Part shown: positions 46,801 to 56,162 of the stretch, piece after piece
Layout of the letters: each line of letters opens with the position of its first letter
How positions within the stretch are numbered: the stretch's first letter is position 1
DNA from: Winkia neuii subsp. neuii DSM 8576
GTDB taxonomy: Bacteria; Actinomycetota; Actinomycetes; Actinomycetales; Actinomycetaceae
DNA: 64,000 nt
Reading direction: 5' to 3'
Assembly: GCF_000420405.1 (NCBI RefSeq)
Contig: NZ_ATUW01000002.1
Location: 1-64,000, forward strand
The notes under the pieces: model-generated
What the model saw: the letters and a program-made list of their open reading frames with translations, nothing else
The model's database searches: none
Told to the model about the DNA's origin: nothing
Translations under genes and position numbers: made by a program

Positions 46801-47838
46801 CTATTGGCGCTGGATTACGTCTCGTACTTCCCCAACCAATTCTTCCAATATGTCCTCTAGGAAGATCACCCCCACAATCTGGCCGTGATCTGCAACTTTA
46901 GCAAGATGCACCCCGGTGCGCTGCATAATTCGCAACGCGTCTTCGACCTCGTCCTGGGGGGAGGCGGTAGGTAAAGCCCTAACCCACCAACTAGGTATAG
47001 GGCGCTCTCGCTCAGGACGCGAATCGGCATTCAAAACATCTTTTAGATGCAGGTAACCCACATATTCGCCCTGCTCATTGACTAGAGGGAACCGAGAAAA
47101 ACCGGTCTGCGAAACGACCTTCTCGAAGGCTGCAGGTGTAACGTCGACAGGCAGCGTAACCAGCCGCTGCGGCGGCACCATTACGGAACCCACTAGCTCC
47201 TCCGAGAATTCCAACGTTCCAGAAAGCAGGCCTAGGTCGTCATGCAACTTCCCCTCGGCCTCAGACAGCTCCACGATAGTAGCCACTTCCTCGGCAGTGA
47301 AGGTAGCGGCCACCTCGTGTTTGGGCTCAACTCCGCACAGCTTAATTACCCAGTTTGCAAAATGATCCATCCCCTCGACGATGGGGCGAACCAAGCGCGC
47401 CAATTTGACCAAAACCGGAGCCATGATCAACACCATCTTCGCGGGAGCAGACACCGACAGATTCTTGGGAATCATCTCGCCTACCACCACGTGCAGGTAC
47501 AACACGACCAACAGGGCTACAACCACTGCCACTAGGTGCGAGGTAGCTGCCGCAAAACCAAAACGGGAGAGCAGCGGGTGCACCGCCCTGGCGATAGCCG
47601 GCTCCGCTACGGCCCCGAGCGCAGTAGAAGCCAGCGTTACCCCCAACTGGCACACGGCCAGCATTAGCGAGACGTGCTCCAGAGCCCACTGCGCTGCCTT
47701 GGCTCCTGCCCTCCCCTCTTCGACCAGGGGGTCAATCTGGGATTTTCGCGAAGACGTGACAGCAAATTCTGCGCCCACAAAGAAAGCATTCACCAAAAGT
47801 AGTATTGCGGCAATTACCATGCCAGTACCGATACTCAT
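46801..47838 (-). CDS. CNNM/CBS-pair membrane protein, short form
   Basis: A 345-residue protein with a DUF21/CNNM transmembrane domain (about 1-185) and a CBS pair (about 205-335) with TGFSRFPLVNEQGEYVGYLHLKD and TGVHLAKVADHGQIVGVIFLEDILEELVGEV. It ends after the CBS pair and lacks the CorC_HlyC domain of its neighbour. CNNM/CorB proteins move or sense Mg2+. Its ATG overlaps the stop of the longer paralogue (ATGA), so the two may form a heteromer. Confidence 0.9.
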   Translation of the reverse strand: MSIGTGMVIAAILLLVNAFFVGAEFAVTSSRKSQIDPLVEEGRAGAKAAQWALEHVSLMLAVCQLGVTLASTALGAVAEPAIARAVHPLLSRFGFAAATSHLVAVVVALLVVLYLHVVVGEMIPKNLSVSAPAKMVLIMAPVLVKLARLVRPIVEGMDHFANWVIKLCGVEPKHEVAATFTAEEVATIVELSEAEGKLHDDLGLLSGTLEFSEELVGSVMVPPQRLVTLPVDVTPAAFEKVVSQTGFSRFPLVNEQGEYVGYLHLKDVLNADSRPERERPIPSWWVRALPTASPQDEVEDALRIMQRTGVHLAKVADHGQIVGVIFLEDILEELVGEVRDVIQRQ

Positions 47839-49151
47839 TCGCCCTCCCCGGGAAGCTGGGTAACGAGCACCTGCTCGACGCGTCGACCGTCCATTTTTGT
47901 AACCTGCAGACGTACCCGGTTCACGTCCACGTAATCCCCTTCAGCAGGTATTGCCCCCAGACGATACATTATGAGCCCCCCGAGGGTGTCGTAGGGGCCG
48001 TCGTCTGGCACCCTGATCTTCGTGTAGTCGTGCAATTCGTCTGGCCGCAGCCCACCCGCCGCATACCAGCCGTCAGAACCCGCAATTCTAATGCCCCGGC
48101 GTTTGGGATCGTGTTCGTCTGCTATCTCGCCGACTATTTCTTCGACAATGTCCTCCAAGGTCACCAACCCGGAGGTGCCTCCGTATTCGTCAACTACGAT
48201 AGCCATCTGCAGGCCCTCTTCGCGCAACTGCACCATCAGGGGAGCTAACTGAACAGTTTCGGGCACCCGCAATGCCTCGAACATGATCGATTGGCTGGTA
48301 ACCGGCACTTCACCCCGCCTAGAAAATGGGACCGCAGCGGCCCTACGCAGGTGGGCAATACCTAAAATATCGTCACTGTCTTCGCCTATTACCGGAAAGC
48401 GGGACCGCCCCGTTTTGCGCGCGAGTTCAAGCAAGTCTTCCACTGAATCGGTAGCATCCAAAGAATCAATTCGCCCTCGATCTACCATAATGTCTGCAGC
48501 GGTAAGCCGCCCCATGCGCACAGACTTAGTGAACATCGAAGCCGTGGAGGTATCGAGTGTTCCTTCCTCGGCACTGTGCCGAACCATTGCTGCCAGCTCT
48601 GAGGCCGACCTCGCCGAGGACATCTGCTCCATGGGCTCGACCCCCACCGCCCGCAAAACTACGTTCGCCGAACCGTTCAGCAGCCAAATAAGGGGGCGAA
48701 AAACAAAGGTGAAAGCCCGCTGCAGCGGAGAAACAATGCCTGCCACCTGCAAGGTCTCCGCGAGCGCCAAATTCTTGGGAACAAGCTCGCCAAAAACCAT
48801 TGAAAAAGCGTTTACAAGAACAATCGCCACTACCACGCCAGCTGTGGTCGAGAGCGCTACCGTGAGGCCCGCCGAGCGCAGTGAGCGCTCGACCATGTCC
48901 GCTACGGCCGTCTGAGTGGTGTAACCAAGCAAAATAGTGGTGAGGGTAATCCCCACCTGCGCTCCCGAAAGATGGGTGGACAAATGGTGCAGAGTTTTTG
49001 AAACGCTACCAGCCCGTTTGTCACCAGCTGCCGCCCTGCGGTCGACGGTTGCCGGATCTAGCGCCACTAACGAAAATTCGGAGCAAACAAAGAGCGCGGT
49101 CCCTACTGTCAGGACCACCCCCACTCCAATCATCAAGAGGTCATAGAGCAT
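47835..49151 (-). CDS. CNNM/CBS/CorC_HlyC membrane protein, long form
   Basis: A 438-residue protein with a CNNM domain (about 1-195), a CBS pair (about 215-340) with [23 protein letters not shown] and [31 protein letters not shown], and a C-terminal CorC_HlyC transporter-associated domain (about 350-430). It is a probable divalent cation transporter or efflux regulator. It is often annotated as hemolysin C by old homology, which is not a supported function. It is the first of the pair with the short form. Confidence 0.92.
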   Translation of the reverse strand: MLYDLLMIGVGVVLTVGTALFVCSEFSLVALDPATVDRRAAAGDKRAGSVSKTLHHLSTHLSGAQVGITLTTILLGYTTQTAVADMVERSLRSAGLTVALSTTAGVVVAIVLVNAFSMVFGELVPKNLALAETLQVAGIVSPLQRAFTFVFRPLIWLLNGSANVVLRAVGVEPMEQMSSARSASELAAMVRHSAEEGTLDTSTASMFTKSVRMGRLTAADIMVDRGRIDSLDATDSVEDLLELARKTGRSRFPVIGEDSDDILGIAHLRRAAAVPFSRRGEVPVTSQSIMFEALRVPETVQLAPLMVQLREEGLQMAIVVDEYGGTSGLVTLEDIVEEIVGEIADEHDPKRRGIRIAGSDGWYAAGGLRPDELHDYTKIRVPDDGPYDTLGGLIMYRLGAIPAEGDYVDVNRVRLQVTKMDGRRVEQVLVTQLPGEGE

Positions 49152-49335
49152 GTGGAAGTAGTCCGTCCAATCCTTTTATGCACATGATTTTCCATTGTAG
49201 TGGGCACGCGGGCGCAATGACATTCCAAAACCCGCTAAAAGCGTCTCGAAATCGAGAGGAAATGCTGTGAATTCTTCTTTCATTGCCTAGTCTTATCTAC
49301 GAGAGGTTTCCTTAAAGTCCACATCGAGGTGTCAC

Positions 49336-52300
49336 ATGCCGGAAGAGCACAACGAGCAGGCCGCTACCAGCGACGTAATAGCCCAGATGCGAAAGCAATA
49401 CGATTCAGATCCCAGTTCCGTGCCTTCCGATTGGCAGGAATATTTCAAAGCCGTCGACGCGTTAGACAAGGGCTCCCTAGGCTCCGAAGATAATCCCCCC
49501 TCACATGCAACAGACACAACCCGTTCCGATCTGCCACCTTTACCGCTTTCCAAAGTTGAGCCCCCAACCTCTCCCTACGCTGCCAACGCCTTGAAAGGAA
49601 ACGGCGCGCTTTTGGGGACCCAAGCTGGTACAGACCAAGTTGAACGACTGCGCGGCGTTGCCGGAGCCGTAGTGAAAAACATGGAGGCCTCCCTGCAGGT
49701 TCCAACTGCCACTTCGGCACGGCAAATTCCGGCAAAAGTACTGATTGAGAACAGGGCTGTAATTAATAACCACCTTTCGCGCACTCGCGGCGGAAAGGTT
49801 TCTTTCACCCACCTAATAGGCTACGCGGTGGTAGAAGCACTTACGAAGATGCCCGCTATGAACGTCCGCTACGAGGAGGTCGACGGCAAACCGCACGTGC
49901 GTCGCTATGGTCACGTGGGCTTCGGCCTGGCAATCGACCTTCCGAAGAAAGACGGCACCCGCTCGCTTATGGTGCCTGTTATCCACGAGGCCGACATGCT
50001 TGACTTCCGCCAGTTTGTAGACGCCTACGAGGCGCTGGTAAAGAAGACGCGCGAGGGCAAGCTGTCTCCTGCCGATTTCCAGGGCGCTTCGATGACGCTC
50101 ACGAATCCGGGAACACTCGGTACCACCCATTCTGTACCGCGACTAATGGCCGGGCAGGGAACCATCATTGGGGTGGGCGCCACCACCTATCCTGCCGAAT
50201 GGGCAGGCGCCTCAGATGCTGTGCTGGCGCGCATGGGAGTGGGCAAGGTCATGTATATGACTTCCACCTACGACCACCGGGTGATACAGGGGGCCGGTTC
50301 GGGCGAATTCTTGCGTTTGGTAGAACAGAAGCTCACCGGTGCTGATGGTTTCTACGAGAGGGTCTTCCAGGCTATGGAGGTCCCCTATGAACCGTTCGTG
50401 TTCCAACGAGATTACGAGTATTCCCTCGAAACCGAGAAGGGCAAGCCCGCCCGTATTGCTGAGCTGATTCACGCCTATCGGTCGCGTGGGCATTTGGCAG
50501 CCGACACCGACCCGCTTGCCTACCGGCAGCGCCGCCACCCAGATCTGTCTTTGGCTAACTACGGCCTTACGGTTTGGGATCTAGATCGCCCGTTCCCCAC
50601 GGGGGGATTCGGCGGGGCTGACAAAATGACCCTACGCGAAATATTGGGCCGTCTGCGCGATACTTATACCCGCTCGATGGGGATCGAGTATATGCACATT
50701 CAAGATCCTGCCCAGCGGGTTTGGCTGCAACGCCAAATCGAAACTCCCTACGAGAAGCCCTCTAAGGAAGAACAACGTCATATCCTTTCCACCCTTTCCC
50801 GAGCAGAGGCCTTCGAAACCTTCTTGCAAACTAAGTACGTGGGACAAAAGCGATTTTCGCTAGAGGGCGGCGAGTCCCTCATCCCGTTGCTCGACACGGC
50901 GCTCACTATGGCGGCACGCGAGGGTCTCTCGGACGCCGTCATCGGCATGGCCCACCGTGGCCGCCTAAATGTTTTGGCCAACATTGGCGGCAAGTCGTAC
51001 GGGCAAATATTCTCGGAATTTGAGGGCAATCAGGATCCACGCACCGTTCAGGGCAGCGGCGACGTCAAATACCACCTGGGTACCGAGGGCGTGTTCTCAG
51101 TCGAGGACGGAGTTGCCATTCGCGTAACTATGGCGGCAAACCCATCCCACCTTGAGGCAGCTGACGGAGTACTCGAGGGGATCTGTAGAGCTAAGCTCGA
51201 CAAGCTGGGGGCCGGCGACGACTACCCCGTGCTCCCCATTTTGATCCACGGCGACGCTGCCTTTGTTGGCCAGGGTGTGGTCTACGAGGTACTCAACATG
51301 TCCCAGCTACCCGCCTACCGCGTTGGCGGTACCTTGCACATCATTGTAAATAACCAGATTGGCTTCACCACTGGGCCGGCTTCGGGCAGGTCAACTCGTT
51401 ATTGCACCGATATGGCTAGGGGTCTGCAGATTCCCGTCTTCCACGTAAACGGCGACGACCCTGAAGAGGTGGTACGGGCAGCCAAACTTGCCTATGCGTT
51501 TAGGCAGCAGTTCCACAAAGACGTAATCATCGACATGGTCTGCTATCGCCGCAGGGGCCATAACGAGGGCGACGACCCGTCGATGACTCAGCCGATAATG
51601 TACAACTTGATAAAGCAGCTGCCCTCGACCCGCTCGGTCTACACCCAGAACCTGATTGGGCGTGGCGACATCACCGAGCAGGAGGCCCGCGCTTCACTTG
51701 CTGAATATAACAACGAGATGAATGTGATCTTAAAAGAGACGCGCGAACACGGGTGGGCCCCTGCGGCTTTGGAGGTACCCGAGTCGCAACGCCCAGGCGC
51801 CGGCATGATGGTCGGCTGGGACACTGCTGTGCCCAGACAGGTAATCGAGCGCATTGGCGATGCCTACTTGCATCTCCCCGACGATTTCACTCCCCACCCC
51901 AAGATGAAGCAGCTTATGGAACGCCGTTACAAGATGACTCGGGAAGGTCAGATCGACTGGGGCTTTGGGGAATTGCTTGCTTTTGGATCCCTCCTTATAG
52001 AAGGTACCCCTGTTCGCATGTCGGGAGAAGACTGCAGACGGGGCACGTTTGTGCAGCGTCACGCGGTTTTACACGACCACGACACCGGGCGCGAATGGAC
52101 CCCGTTAGACTATCTGACTCCCGACCAGAAGATGCTTTCTATTTTCGATTCTTCTCTGTCGGAATATGGCCCCTTAGCTTTCGAATACGGCTACTCGGTA
52201 GAACGCCCTGCAGCCCTAGTTTTGTGGGAGGCTCAGTTCGGTGACTTCGTCAATGGAGCCCAGCTAGTAGTAGACGAGTTCGTCTCCTCTGCAGAACAAA

Positions 52301-52989
52301 AATGGGGCCAGCATGCCTCGCTGGTGATGCTGCTGCCTCACGGTTACGAGGGGCAGGGCCCGGATCACTCTTCGGCACGGATCGAACGGTATTTGCAACT
52401 CGCTGCGCAAAACAACATGCGCATCGTGCAGCCATCTACCCCTGCCCAGCACTTCCATCTGCTACGCATGCAGGCCTACGTGCGTCCTCGCAAGCCTTTG
52501 ATTGTGTTCACGCCAAAGCAACTGTTGCGCCTAGCTGCTGCCACTTCCTCAGTAGAGGATTTCACTAAGGGGCACTTCCAGGAAGTCATAGGCGAGGCCG
52601 AAGCGACGGTTTTGCGGAACGCGCAAAATGTGGAGCGGATCTTGCTAACGTCCGGCAGGGTGTATTACGACCTGATCAGGGAGCGCGCCAAGAGGGGCGA
52701 TACCAGGACAGCTATTGTGCGTCTGGAACAATACTATCCGCTGGATCAAGAGGCACTGGCGCAGGCTCTCTCTCCTTTCCCAGTCAAGGCCGAGCTGGTG
52801 TGGGTCCAAGACGAACCCAAAAATATGGGGGCCTGGCCTTTCTTGGCAATGAATCTAGAGGAGGCTGGCACTGGCGGAAGGAAACTGACTGTCGTCTCGC
52901 GCCCGAGCTCGGCTGCGCCCTCGGCGGGTACTGCCAAGAAGCATGCCGAACAAAACAGGCAGCTTGTAGAAAGTGCTTTTAGGCGGTAA
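49336..52989 (+). CDS. kgd: Multifunctional 2-oxoglutarate decarboxylase/dehydrogenase Kgd
   Basis: A 1217-residue actinobacterial fusion. It replaces E1o and E2o of 2-oxoglutarate dehydrogenase in the TCA cycle, making succinyl-CoA or succinate semialdehyde. The N-terminal E1 signature (MRKQYDSDPSSVPSDWQEYF) is followed by a Pro-rich linker, an E2 acyltransferase-like catalytic domain (about 110-345, TSTYDHRVIQGAGSGEFL) and the ThDP-dependent E1 (about 380-1217) with GMAHRGRLNVL and VCYRRRGHNEGDDPSMTQP. GAGGTG lies about 5 bases before the ATG. No lipoyl domain is present, as expected for Kgd. Confidence 0.96.
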   Translation: MPEEHNEQAATSDVIAQMRKQYDSDPSSVPSDWQEYFKAVDALDKGSLGSEDNPPSHATDTTRSDLPPLPLSKVEPPTSPYAANALKGNGALLGTQAGTDQVERLRGVAGAVVKNMEASLQVPTATSARQIPAKVLIENRAVINNHLSRTRGGKVSFTHLIGYAVVEALTKMPAMNVRYEEVDGKPHVRRYGHVGFGLAIDLPKKDGTRSLMVPVIHEADMLDFRQFVDAYEALVKKTREGKLSPADFQGASMTLTNPGTLGTTHSVPRLMAGQGTIIGVGATTYPAEWAGASDAVLARMGVGKVMYMTSTYDHRVIQGAGSGEFLRLVEQKLTGADGFYERVFQAMEVPYEPFVFQRDYEYSLETEKGKPARIAELIHAYRSRGHLAADTDPLAYRQRRHPDLSLANYGLTVWDLDRPFPTGGFGGADKMTLREILGRLRDTYTRSMGIEYMHIQDPAQRVWLQRQIETPYEKPSKEEQRHILSTLSRAEAFETFLQTKYVGQKRFSLEGGESLIPLLDTALTMAAREGLSDAVIGMAHRGRLNVLANIGGKSYGQIFSEFEGNQDPRTVQGSGDVKYHLGTEGVFSVEDGVAIRVTMAANPSHLEAADGVLEGICRAKLDKLGAGDDYPVLPILIHGDAAFVGQGVVYEVLNMSQLPAYRVGGTLHIIVNNQIGFTTGPASGRSTRYCTDMARGLQIPVFHVNGDDPEEVVRAAKLAYAFRQQFHKDVIIDMVCYRRRGHNEGDDPSMTQPIMYNLIKQLPSTRSVYTQNLIGRGDITEQEARASLAEYNNEMNVILKETREHGWAPAALEVPESQRPGAGMMVGWDTAVPRQVIERIGDAYLHLPDDFTPHPKMKQLMERRYKMTREGQIDWGFGELLAFGSLLIEGTPVRMSGEDCRRGTFVQRHAVLHDHDTGREWTPLDYLTPDQKMLSIFDSSLSEYGPLAFEYGYSVERPAALVLWEAQFGDFVNGAQLVVDEFVSSAEQKWGQHASLVMLLPHGYEGQGPDHSSARIERYLQLAAQNNMRIVQPSTPAQHFHLLRMQAYVRPRKPLIVFTPKQLLRLAAATSSVEDFTKGHFQEVIGEAEATVLRNAQNVERILLTSGRVYYDLIRERAKRGDTRTAIVRLEQYYPLDQEALAQALSPFPVKAELVWVQDEPKNMGAWPFLAMNLEEAGTGGRKLTVVSRPSSAAPSAGTAKKHAEQNRQLVESAFRR

Positions 52990-53007
52990 GTAGCTAGCTA
53001 ATGCGCG

Positions 53008-53042
53008 ATGCCCGGCAGGGTAGTTTCTTGCCGGGCATTGCC
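53008..53042 (+). terminator. Terminator after kgd
   Basis: ATGCCCGGCA (53008-53017) and TGCCGGGCAT (53029-53038) form a perfect 10-bp stem with an 11-base loop, followed by TGCCGTTTTG with a short T run. It lies 19 bases after the kgd stop. Confidence 0.75.
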
Positions 53043-53065
53043 GTTTTGATCGGTAGAATATAGGG

Positions 53066-53650
53066 GTGGACACTCCTCAGAACTTGATTGTGATTGGCGA
53101 CGAACTTGTGGCCGGAGCTGGCGATCCGCGCGCTCTGGGCTGGGTGGGCCGGGTTATGGCCCGTACAGAGGCGAGTAAGTTCATGCAGACTTACACTTTG
53201 GCGGTACCTCGGGAGACCTCTACGGAATTGTCTGCTAGATGGGAAGAGGAGGCCGCAAGGCGCTGCCCCAAGGGCTCGATTAACAGGCTGGTAGTCGGTT
53301 TCGGAGGGGCAGATATTCCCGCAGGGCTAACTTCTCCGCGGTCTAGGCTTTCCCTGGCGAACATATTAGACAAGGCAGCGGGGGCAAATATGCCGGCGTT
53401 TGTTGTTGGCCCTCCTCCCCTTCCGGGTATCGACGCTACGGGACTGGCAAAGCTAAACCATGCACTTTCCGATGTGTGCTCGCGGCGCTCGGTAACCTAC
53501 GTAGATACGTTCATTCCTCTTAGCTCGCACGATGGCTGGCTTTCGGAGGTGAACCAATCCGCCTCAGGGCTGCCCGCGCAAGTCGGTTATGGCCTACTTG
53601 CCTGGCTGGTTTTGCACGCAGGTTTTGCTTCCTGGTTGGGGCTGGAATAG
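53066..53650 (+). CDS. SGNH-fold (GDSL-like) protein with a degenerate active site
   Basis: A 194-residue protein with the layout of a GDSL/SGNH esterase. Block I reads IGDELVAGAGDPRALGW, so Glu13 replaces the catalytic Ser of GDS. The block III Asn and the block V DxxH pair are also not visible, and the C-terminal half reads NQSASGLPAQVGYG where family members have the catalytic histidine. Simple esterase activity is therefore unlikely. The fold may bind a ligand or use another mechanism. A GTG start about 25 bases after the kgd terminator is used. A hairpin terminator follows at once. Confidence 0.72.
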   Translation: MDTPQNLIVIGDELVAGAGDPRALGWVGRVMARTEASKFMQTYTLAVPRETSTELSARWEEEAARRCPKGSINRLVVGFGGADIPAGLTSPRSRLSLANILDKAAGANMPAFVVGPPPLPGIDATGLAKLNHALSDVCSRRSVTYVDTFIPLSSHDGWLSEVNQSASGLPAQVGYGLLAWLVLHAGFASWLGLE

Positions 53651-53651
53651 G

Positions 53652-53681
53652 AAAAATGCCACCCGGGCGGGTGGCATTTTT
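53652..53681. terminator. Bidirectional terminator between the SGNH gene and the BASS transporter
   Basis: AAAAATGCCACCC (53652-53664) and GGGTGGCATTTTT (53669-53681) form a perfect 13-bp stem with a 4-base loop and A/T runs on each side. It separates two convergent genes. Confidence 0.9.
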
Positions 53682-53695
53682 CTAACTTAAGTCCT

Positions 53696-54688
53696 TTAGC
53701 GCGCGTTAGTTAGGCGCCGCTTGTCCAAAGTCCTGCACAGCGCAGCTACCACGGCTCCGGAAAGGTTGTGCCATACCGAGAAGACTGCTGCCGGTAGGGC
53801 TGCGGTGGGGCTCATGTATTTCATGGCGAGTGTGGCAGCCAGGCCAGAGTTTTGCATGCCCACTTCGATAGCGGTGGTACGCTGGGCCGCCCTGTTCACT
53901 CCTGCGACCCTACCGGCCAGGTAGCCGAGTACGTATCCTAGGCAATTGTGCAGTACAACTGCAACGAAGACAATAGCTGCCGAGGACGCAATTTTTTCTG
54001 CTGAGGCCGCCACTACCGTCGAGGCAATGATCGAGATGGCAACCACCGACACCCAGGGCAATGCCGGTTCCACCTGTTTTACTGCGGAGGCGAAGAAGGC
54101 GCGCAGAATCAGGCCCCCAACTACGGGCACAAGCACGACCTTGACGATGGACAGGGCCATTGCCGGGGCACTAACCGGCATGTACTGACCGGCAAGCCAT
54201 AGGGTCAGAAGGGGGGTGAGGACGGGGGCAAGTAGGGTCGAAACCGAGGTCATGGTTACAGACAGTGCCACGTCGCCGCGAGCGAGGTACGAAACCACGT
54301 TTGAAGAGGTGCCACCCGGGGCACAGCCGACCAGAACTACGCCGGCGGCAACTTCGGGGGAAAGGGAAAGGGTGTGCACTAGCACTACCGCCAGAAACGG
54401 CATCACAACGTACTGGGCTACGACCCCGAGTAGGACGGGCAGCGGGCGTTTGACAACCAACGCAAAGTCCGCGGGTTTCAGGGTTAGCCCCATGCCGAAC
54501 ATGACTAGGCCGAGTAGAAGATTTACCCATTCTTTGAGCGGGAGTACCAGTGAGGGGGTTGCATAGCCAACTACGCCGCCAATAATTACCAGAATAGGAA
54601 ATCCTAGGGCAGCAATGTAAGCTGCGCGATCTTGTTTATTGCTCTGCGCATTAGTCTGCGGTGCTACTGCTTGTTTCGTAGCAGACAT
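53696..54688 (-). CDS. Bile acid:sodium symporter (BASS) family transporter
   Basis: A 330-residue membrane protein with about nine or ten spans. VGCAPGGTSSNVVSYLARGDVALSVTM and the C-terminal EVGMQNSGLAATLA are BASS family marks that form the two sodium sites. In bacteria such proteins carry pantoate, 2-keto acids or other organic anions with sodium, and not bile acids as such. The substrate here is unknown. The ATG at 54688 has AGGAG 5 bases upstream. An AT-rich region with two hairpins lies before it. Confidence 0.88.
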   Translation of the reverse strand: MSATKQAVAPQTNAQSNKQDRAAYIAALGFPILVIIGGVVGYATPSLVLPLKEWVNLLLGLVMFGMGLTLKPADFALVVKRPLPVLLGVVAQYVVMPFLAVVLVHTLSLSPEVAAGVVLVGCAPGGTSSNVVSYLARGDVALSVTMTSVSTLLAPVLTPLLTLWLAGQYMPVSAPAMALSIVKVVLVPVVGGLILRAFFASAVKQVEPALPWVSVVAISIIASTVVAASAEKIASSAAIVFVAVVLHNCLGYVLGYLAGRVAGVNRAAQRTTAIEVGMQNSGLAATLAMKYMSPTAALPAAVFSVWHNLSGAVVAALCRTLDKRRLTNAR

Positions 54689-55005
54689 TTTCACTCCTAT
54701 TCTGCATATTTCTGAGAATTGCGTTTGCTAGGCGCAAACGTTGTGAAAACTTTAAGTTCCAGCCCAGAAAACGAGAATATTTGTCCACTATCTGAACCAC
54801 AATATAGATTAGCCCACTTCAACCGCCTTTCATCATCCCACCAAAGGCGTATAAGGCGGCCTCATAAAAGGAAAATTTCTAATAAATTCAGCAGACAATA
54901 ACGTCATAATTGGTGCTCGCAGCCAAAACTGGTGGCTAGCACCGGAGCAATACCCAAAATTACACAAAAAAAGAGCCCCACATTCTGCGGGGCTCTAAAA
55001 CTCAA
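54689..55005. other. AT-rich intergenic region with hairpins upstream of the BASS gene
   Basis: No gene is found between the BASS start and bL37. The stretch is clearly poorer in GC than its surroundings. It holds a stem CGTTTGC/GCAAACG at 54722-54740, near the BASS start, and a second hairpin GGTGCT/AGCACC with inner AGCC/GGCT at 54912-54943. The bL37 terminator follows at 54972-54996. It could hold an operator, a 5' leader or a small RNA. Confidence 0.45.
54965..54996 (-). terminator. Terminator of the bL37 gene
   Basis: AGAGCCCC (54972-54979) and GGGGCTCT (54989-54996) form an 8-bp stem. On the minus strand it is followed by a run of seven Ts. It lies about 10 bases after the bL37 stop. 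Confidence 0.88.
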
Positions 55006-55077
55006 TTACTGAGGGCGTTTGCCATGGTTGGCAGGCTTGAACCTGCGATCCTTACGTTTGCGTCCACGCTTAGACAT
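55006..55077 (-). CDS. Small ribosomal-associated protein bL37
   Basis: A 23-residue, very basic peptide (MSKRGRKRKDRRFKPANHGK then RPQ), with nine Arg/Lys among the first 14 residues. It matches the small bL37 protein seen in the large subunit of actinobacterial ribosomes, often annotated as AURKAIP1/COX24 domain protein. GGAAGGAG lies about 9 bases before the ATG and a strong terminator follows. It is short enough to be missed by common gene finders. Confidence 0.9.
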   Translation of the reverse strand: MSKRGRKRKDRRFKPANHGKRPQ

Positions 55078-55148
55078 GGGACACACTCCTTCCGGGTCGA
55101 CAACCAACCCAGTTTCGCATATCGAGGTCGGAAACCCAAGCCAAACAT

Positions 55149-55439
55149 CTAATAGGATTGCGAAATAGTAATAGACATCCCATTTTCACCGTCAGAAGCG
55201 GCTATCGTTTGCACGATTCGCCCCCGCAGGCTAGGCGGAGCGCACTCGCAGCATTGCCGTGCCATCAGTGCTCTAAAGTCGCGTTCGGCCTGAGCGCGAC
55301 CCGCGCAATGCGGACAAGCGCTAATATGGGCCGCTAATTTATGGATTTGCGCCGCAGTTAGTGTTTCGTCCACGAATTCATATAGCTTCGCCATCACTTC
55401 GTCACAGCGACAGTCGTCATTGTCACAGCCACAACTCAC
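55149..55439 (-). CDS. rsrA: Zinc anti-sigma factor (RsrA/RshA type)
   Basis: A 96-residue protein that holds the ECF sigma factor in an inactive complex until thiol oxidation releases zinc. The core HxxxCxxC is at His38, Cys42 and Cys45 (HISACPHC). Cysteines near the N-terminus (C3, C5, C10, C12) supply the remaining ligand. This is the mycothiol-linked thiol stress switch of actinobacteria. Its ATG lies 2 bases after the sigma factor stop. Confidence 0.94.
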   Translation of the reverse strand: MSCGCDNDDCRCDEVMAKLYEFVDETLTAAQIHKLAAHISACPHCAGRAQAERDFRALMARQCCECAPPSLRGRIVQTIAASDGENGMSITISQSY

Positions 55440-55441
55440 TT

Positions 55442-56029
55442 TTACTCCCCTTCCGCTACGTAGTTCGCCAGTGCCTTGCGCAGGCGTGCTCGGCCCCGGT
55501 GCAGCCGGGACATTACTGTCCCCTCAGGGGTCTCCATAATCTGGGCGATTTCTTTGTAAGAAAACCCCTCGACGTCAGCTAGGAACACGGCCATGCGATA
55601 GTCCTCAGGTAGATCCATGAGGGCATCACGCACCGTCCCCTCGGGCATGTTCGCCAACGCCTGTACCTCGGCAGAGCGCAGCCCCACAGAATCGTGGCTC
55701 GCTGCTTTTGCCAACTGCCAATCCTCTACCGCACCCGAATCGGTTGTAGGTGGCCGCCTGGCTTGCTTGCGATATTTGTTTATGTAGGTGTTCCGCAGAA
55801 TTCGGAACAGCCATGCCCGCAGGTTTGTGCCAGGACGGTACTGGTCGAAAGACGCGTACGCCTTGACCATGGCATCTTGAACCAGGTCTTCGGCATCTGC
55901 CGGATTTCTAGTAAACCGCAAGGCCCCTCGATAGAGCTCGTCAAGGTGAGGAAGAGCATCCGTCTCAAAACGCTGGCGCCTACGCGCCAGAGTCTCTACA
56001 GGTGCCCTCTTAGTTGTTTGTGTCATCAC
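55442..56029 (-). CDS. sigH: ECF RNA polymerase sigma factor SigH/SigR
   Basis: A 195-residue ECF sigma factor. Region 2 ([25 protein letters not shown]) melts the -10 and region 4 ([33 protein letters not shown]) reads the -35. The pair with RsrA next door identifies the SigR/SigH oxidative-stress system. The start is GTG at 56029 or the in-frame ATG at 56026. Neither has an ideal binding site. I did not find a clear SigR-type GGAA box upstream. Confidence 0.94.
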   Translation of the reverse strand: MMTQTTKRAPVETLARRRQRFETDALPHLDELYRGALRFTRNPADAEDLVQDAMVKAYASFDQYRPGTNLRAWLFRILRNTYINKYRKQARRPPTTDSGAVEDWQLAKAASHDSVGLRSAEVQALANMPEGTVRDALMDLPEDYRMAVFLADVEGFSYKEIAQIMETPEGTVMSRLHRGRARLRKALANYVAEGE

Positions 56030-56162
56030 CTGCCAGCCTATCGCAGCCCCTAGCTCAAATCTGCTTCAATAAGTAGTGAACGTACACGCCCTCGCATTTA
56101 TTCCCACCCATTTTTTGGCCCATACGCTAGCGAAAAGACAGCGGGTGCGGTACCAATGTTTT

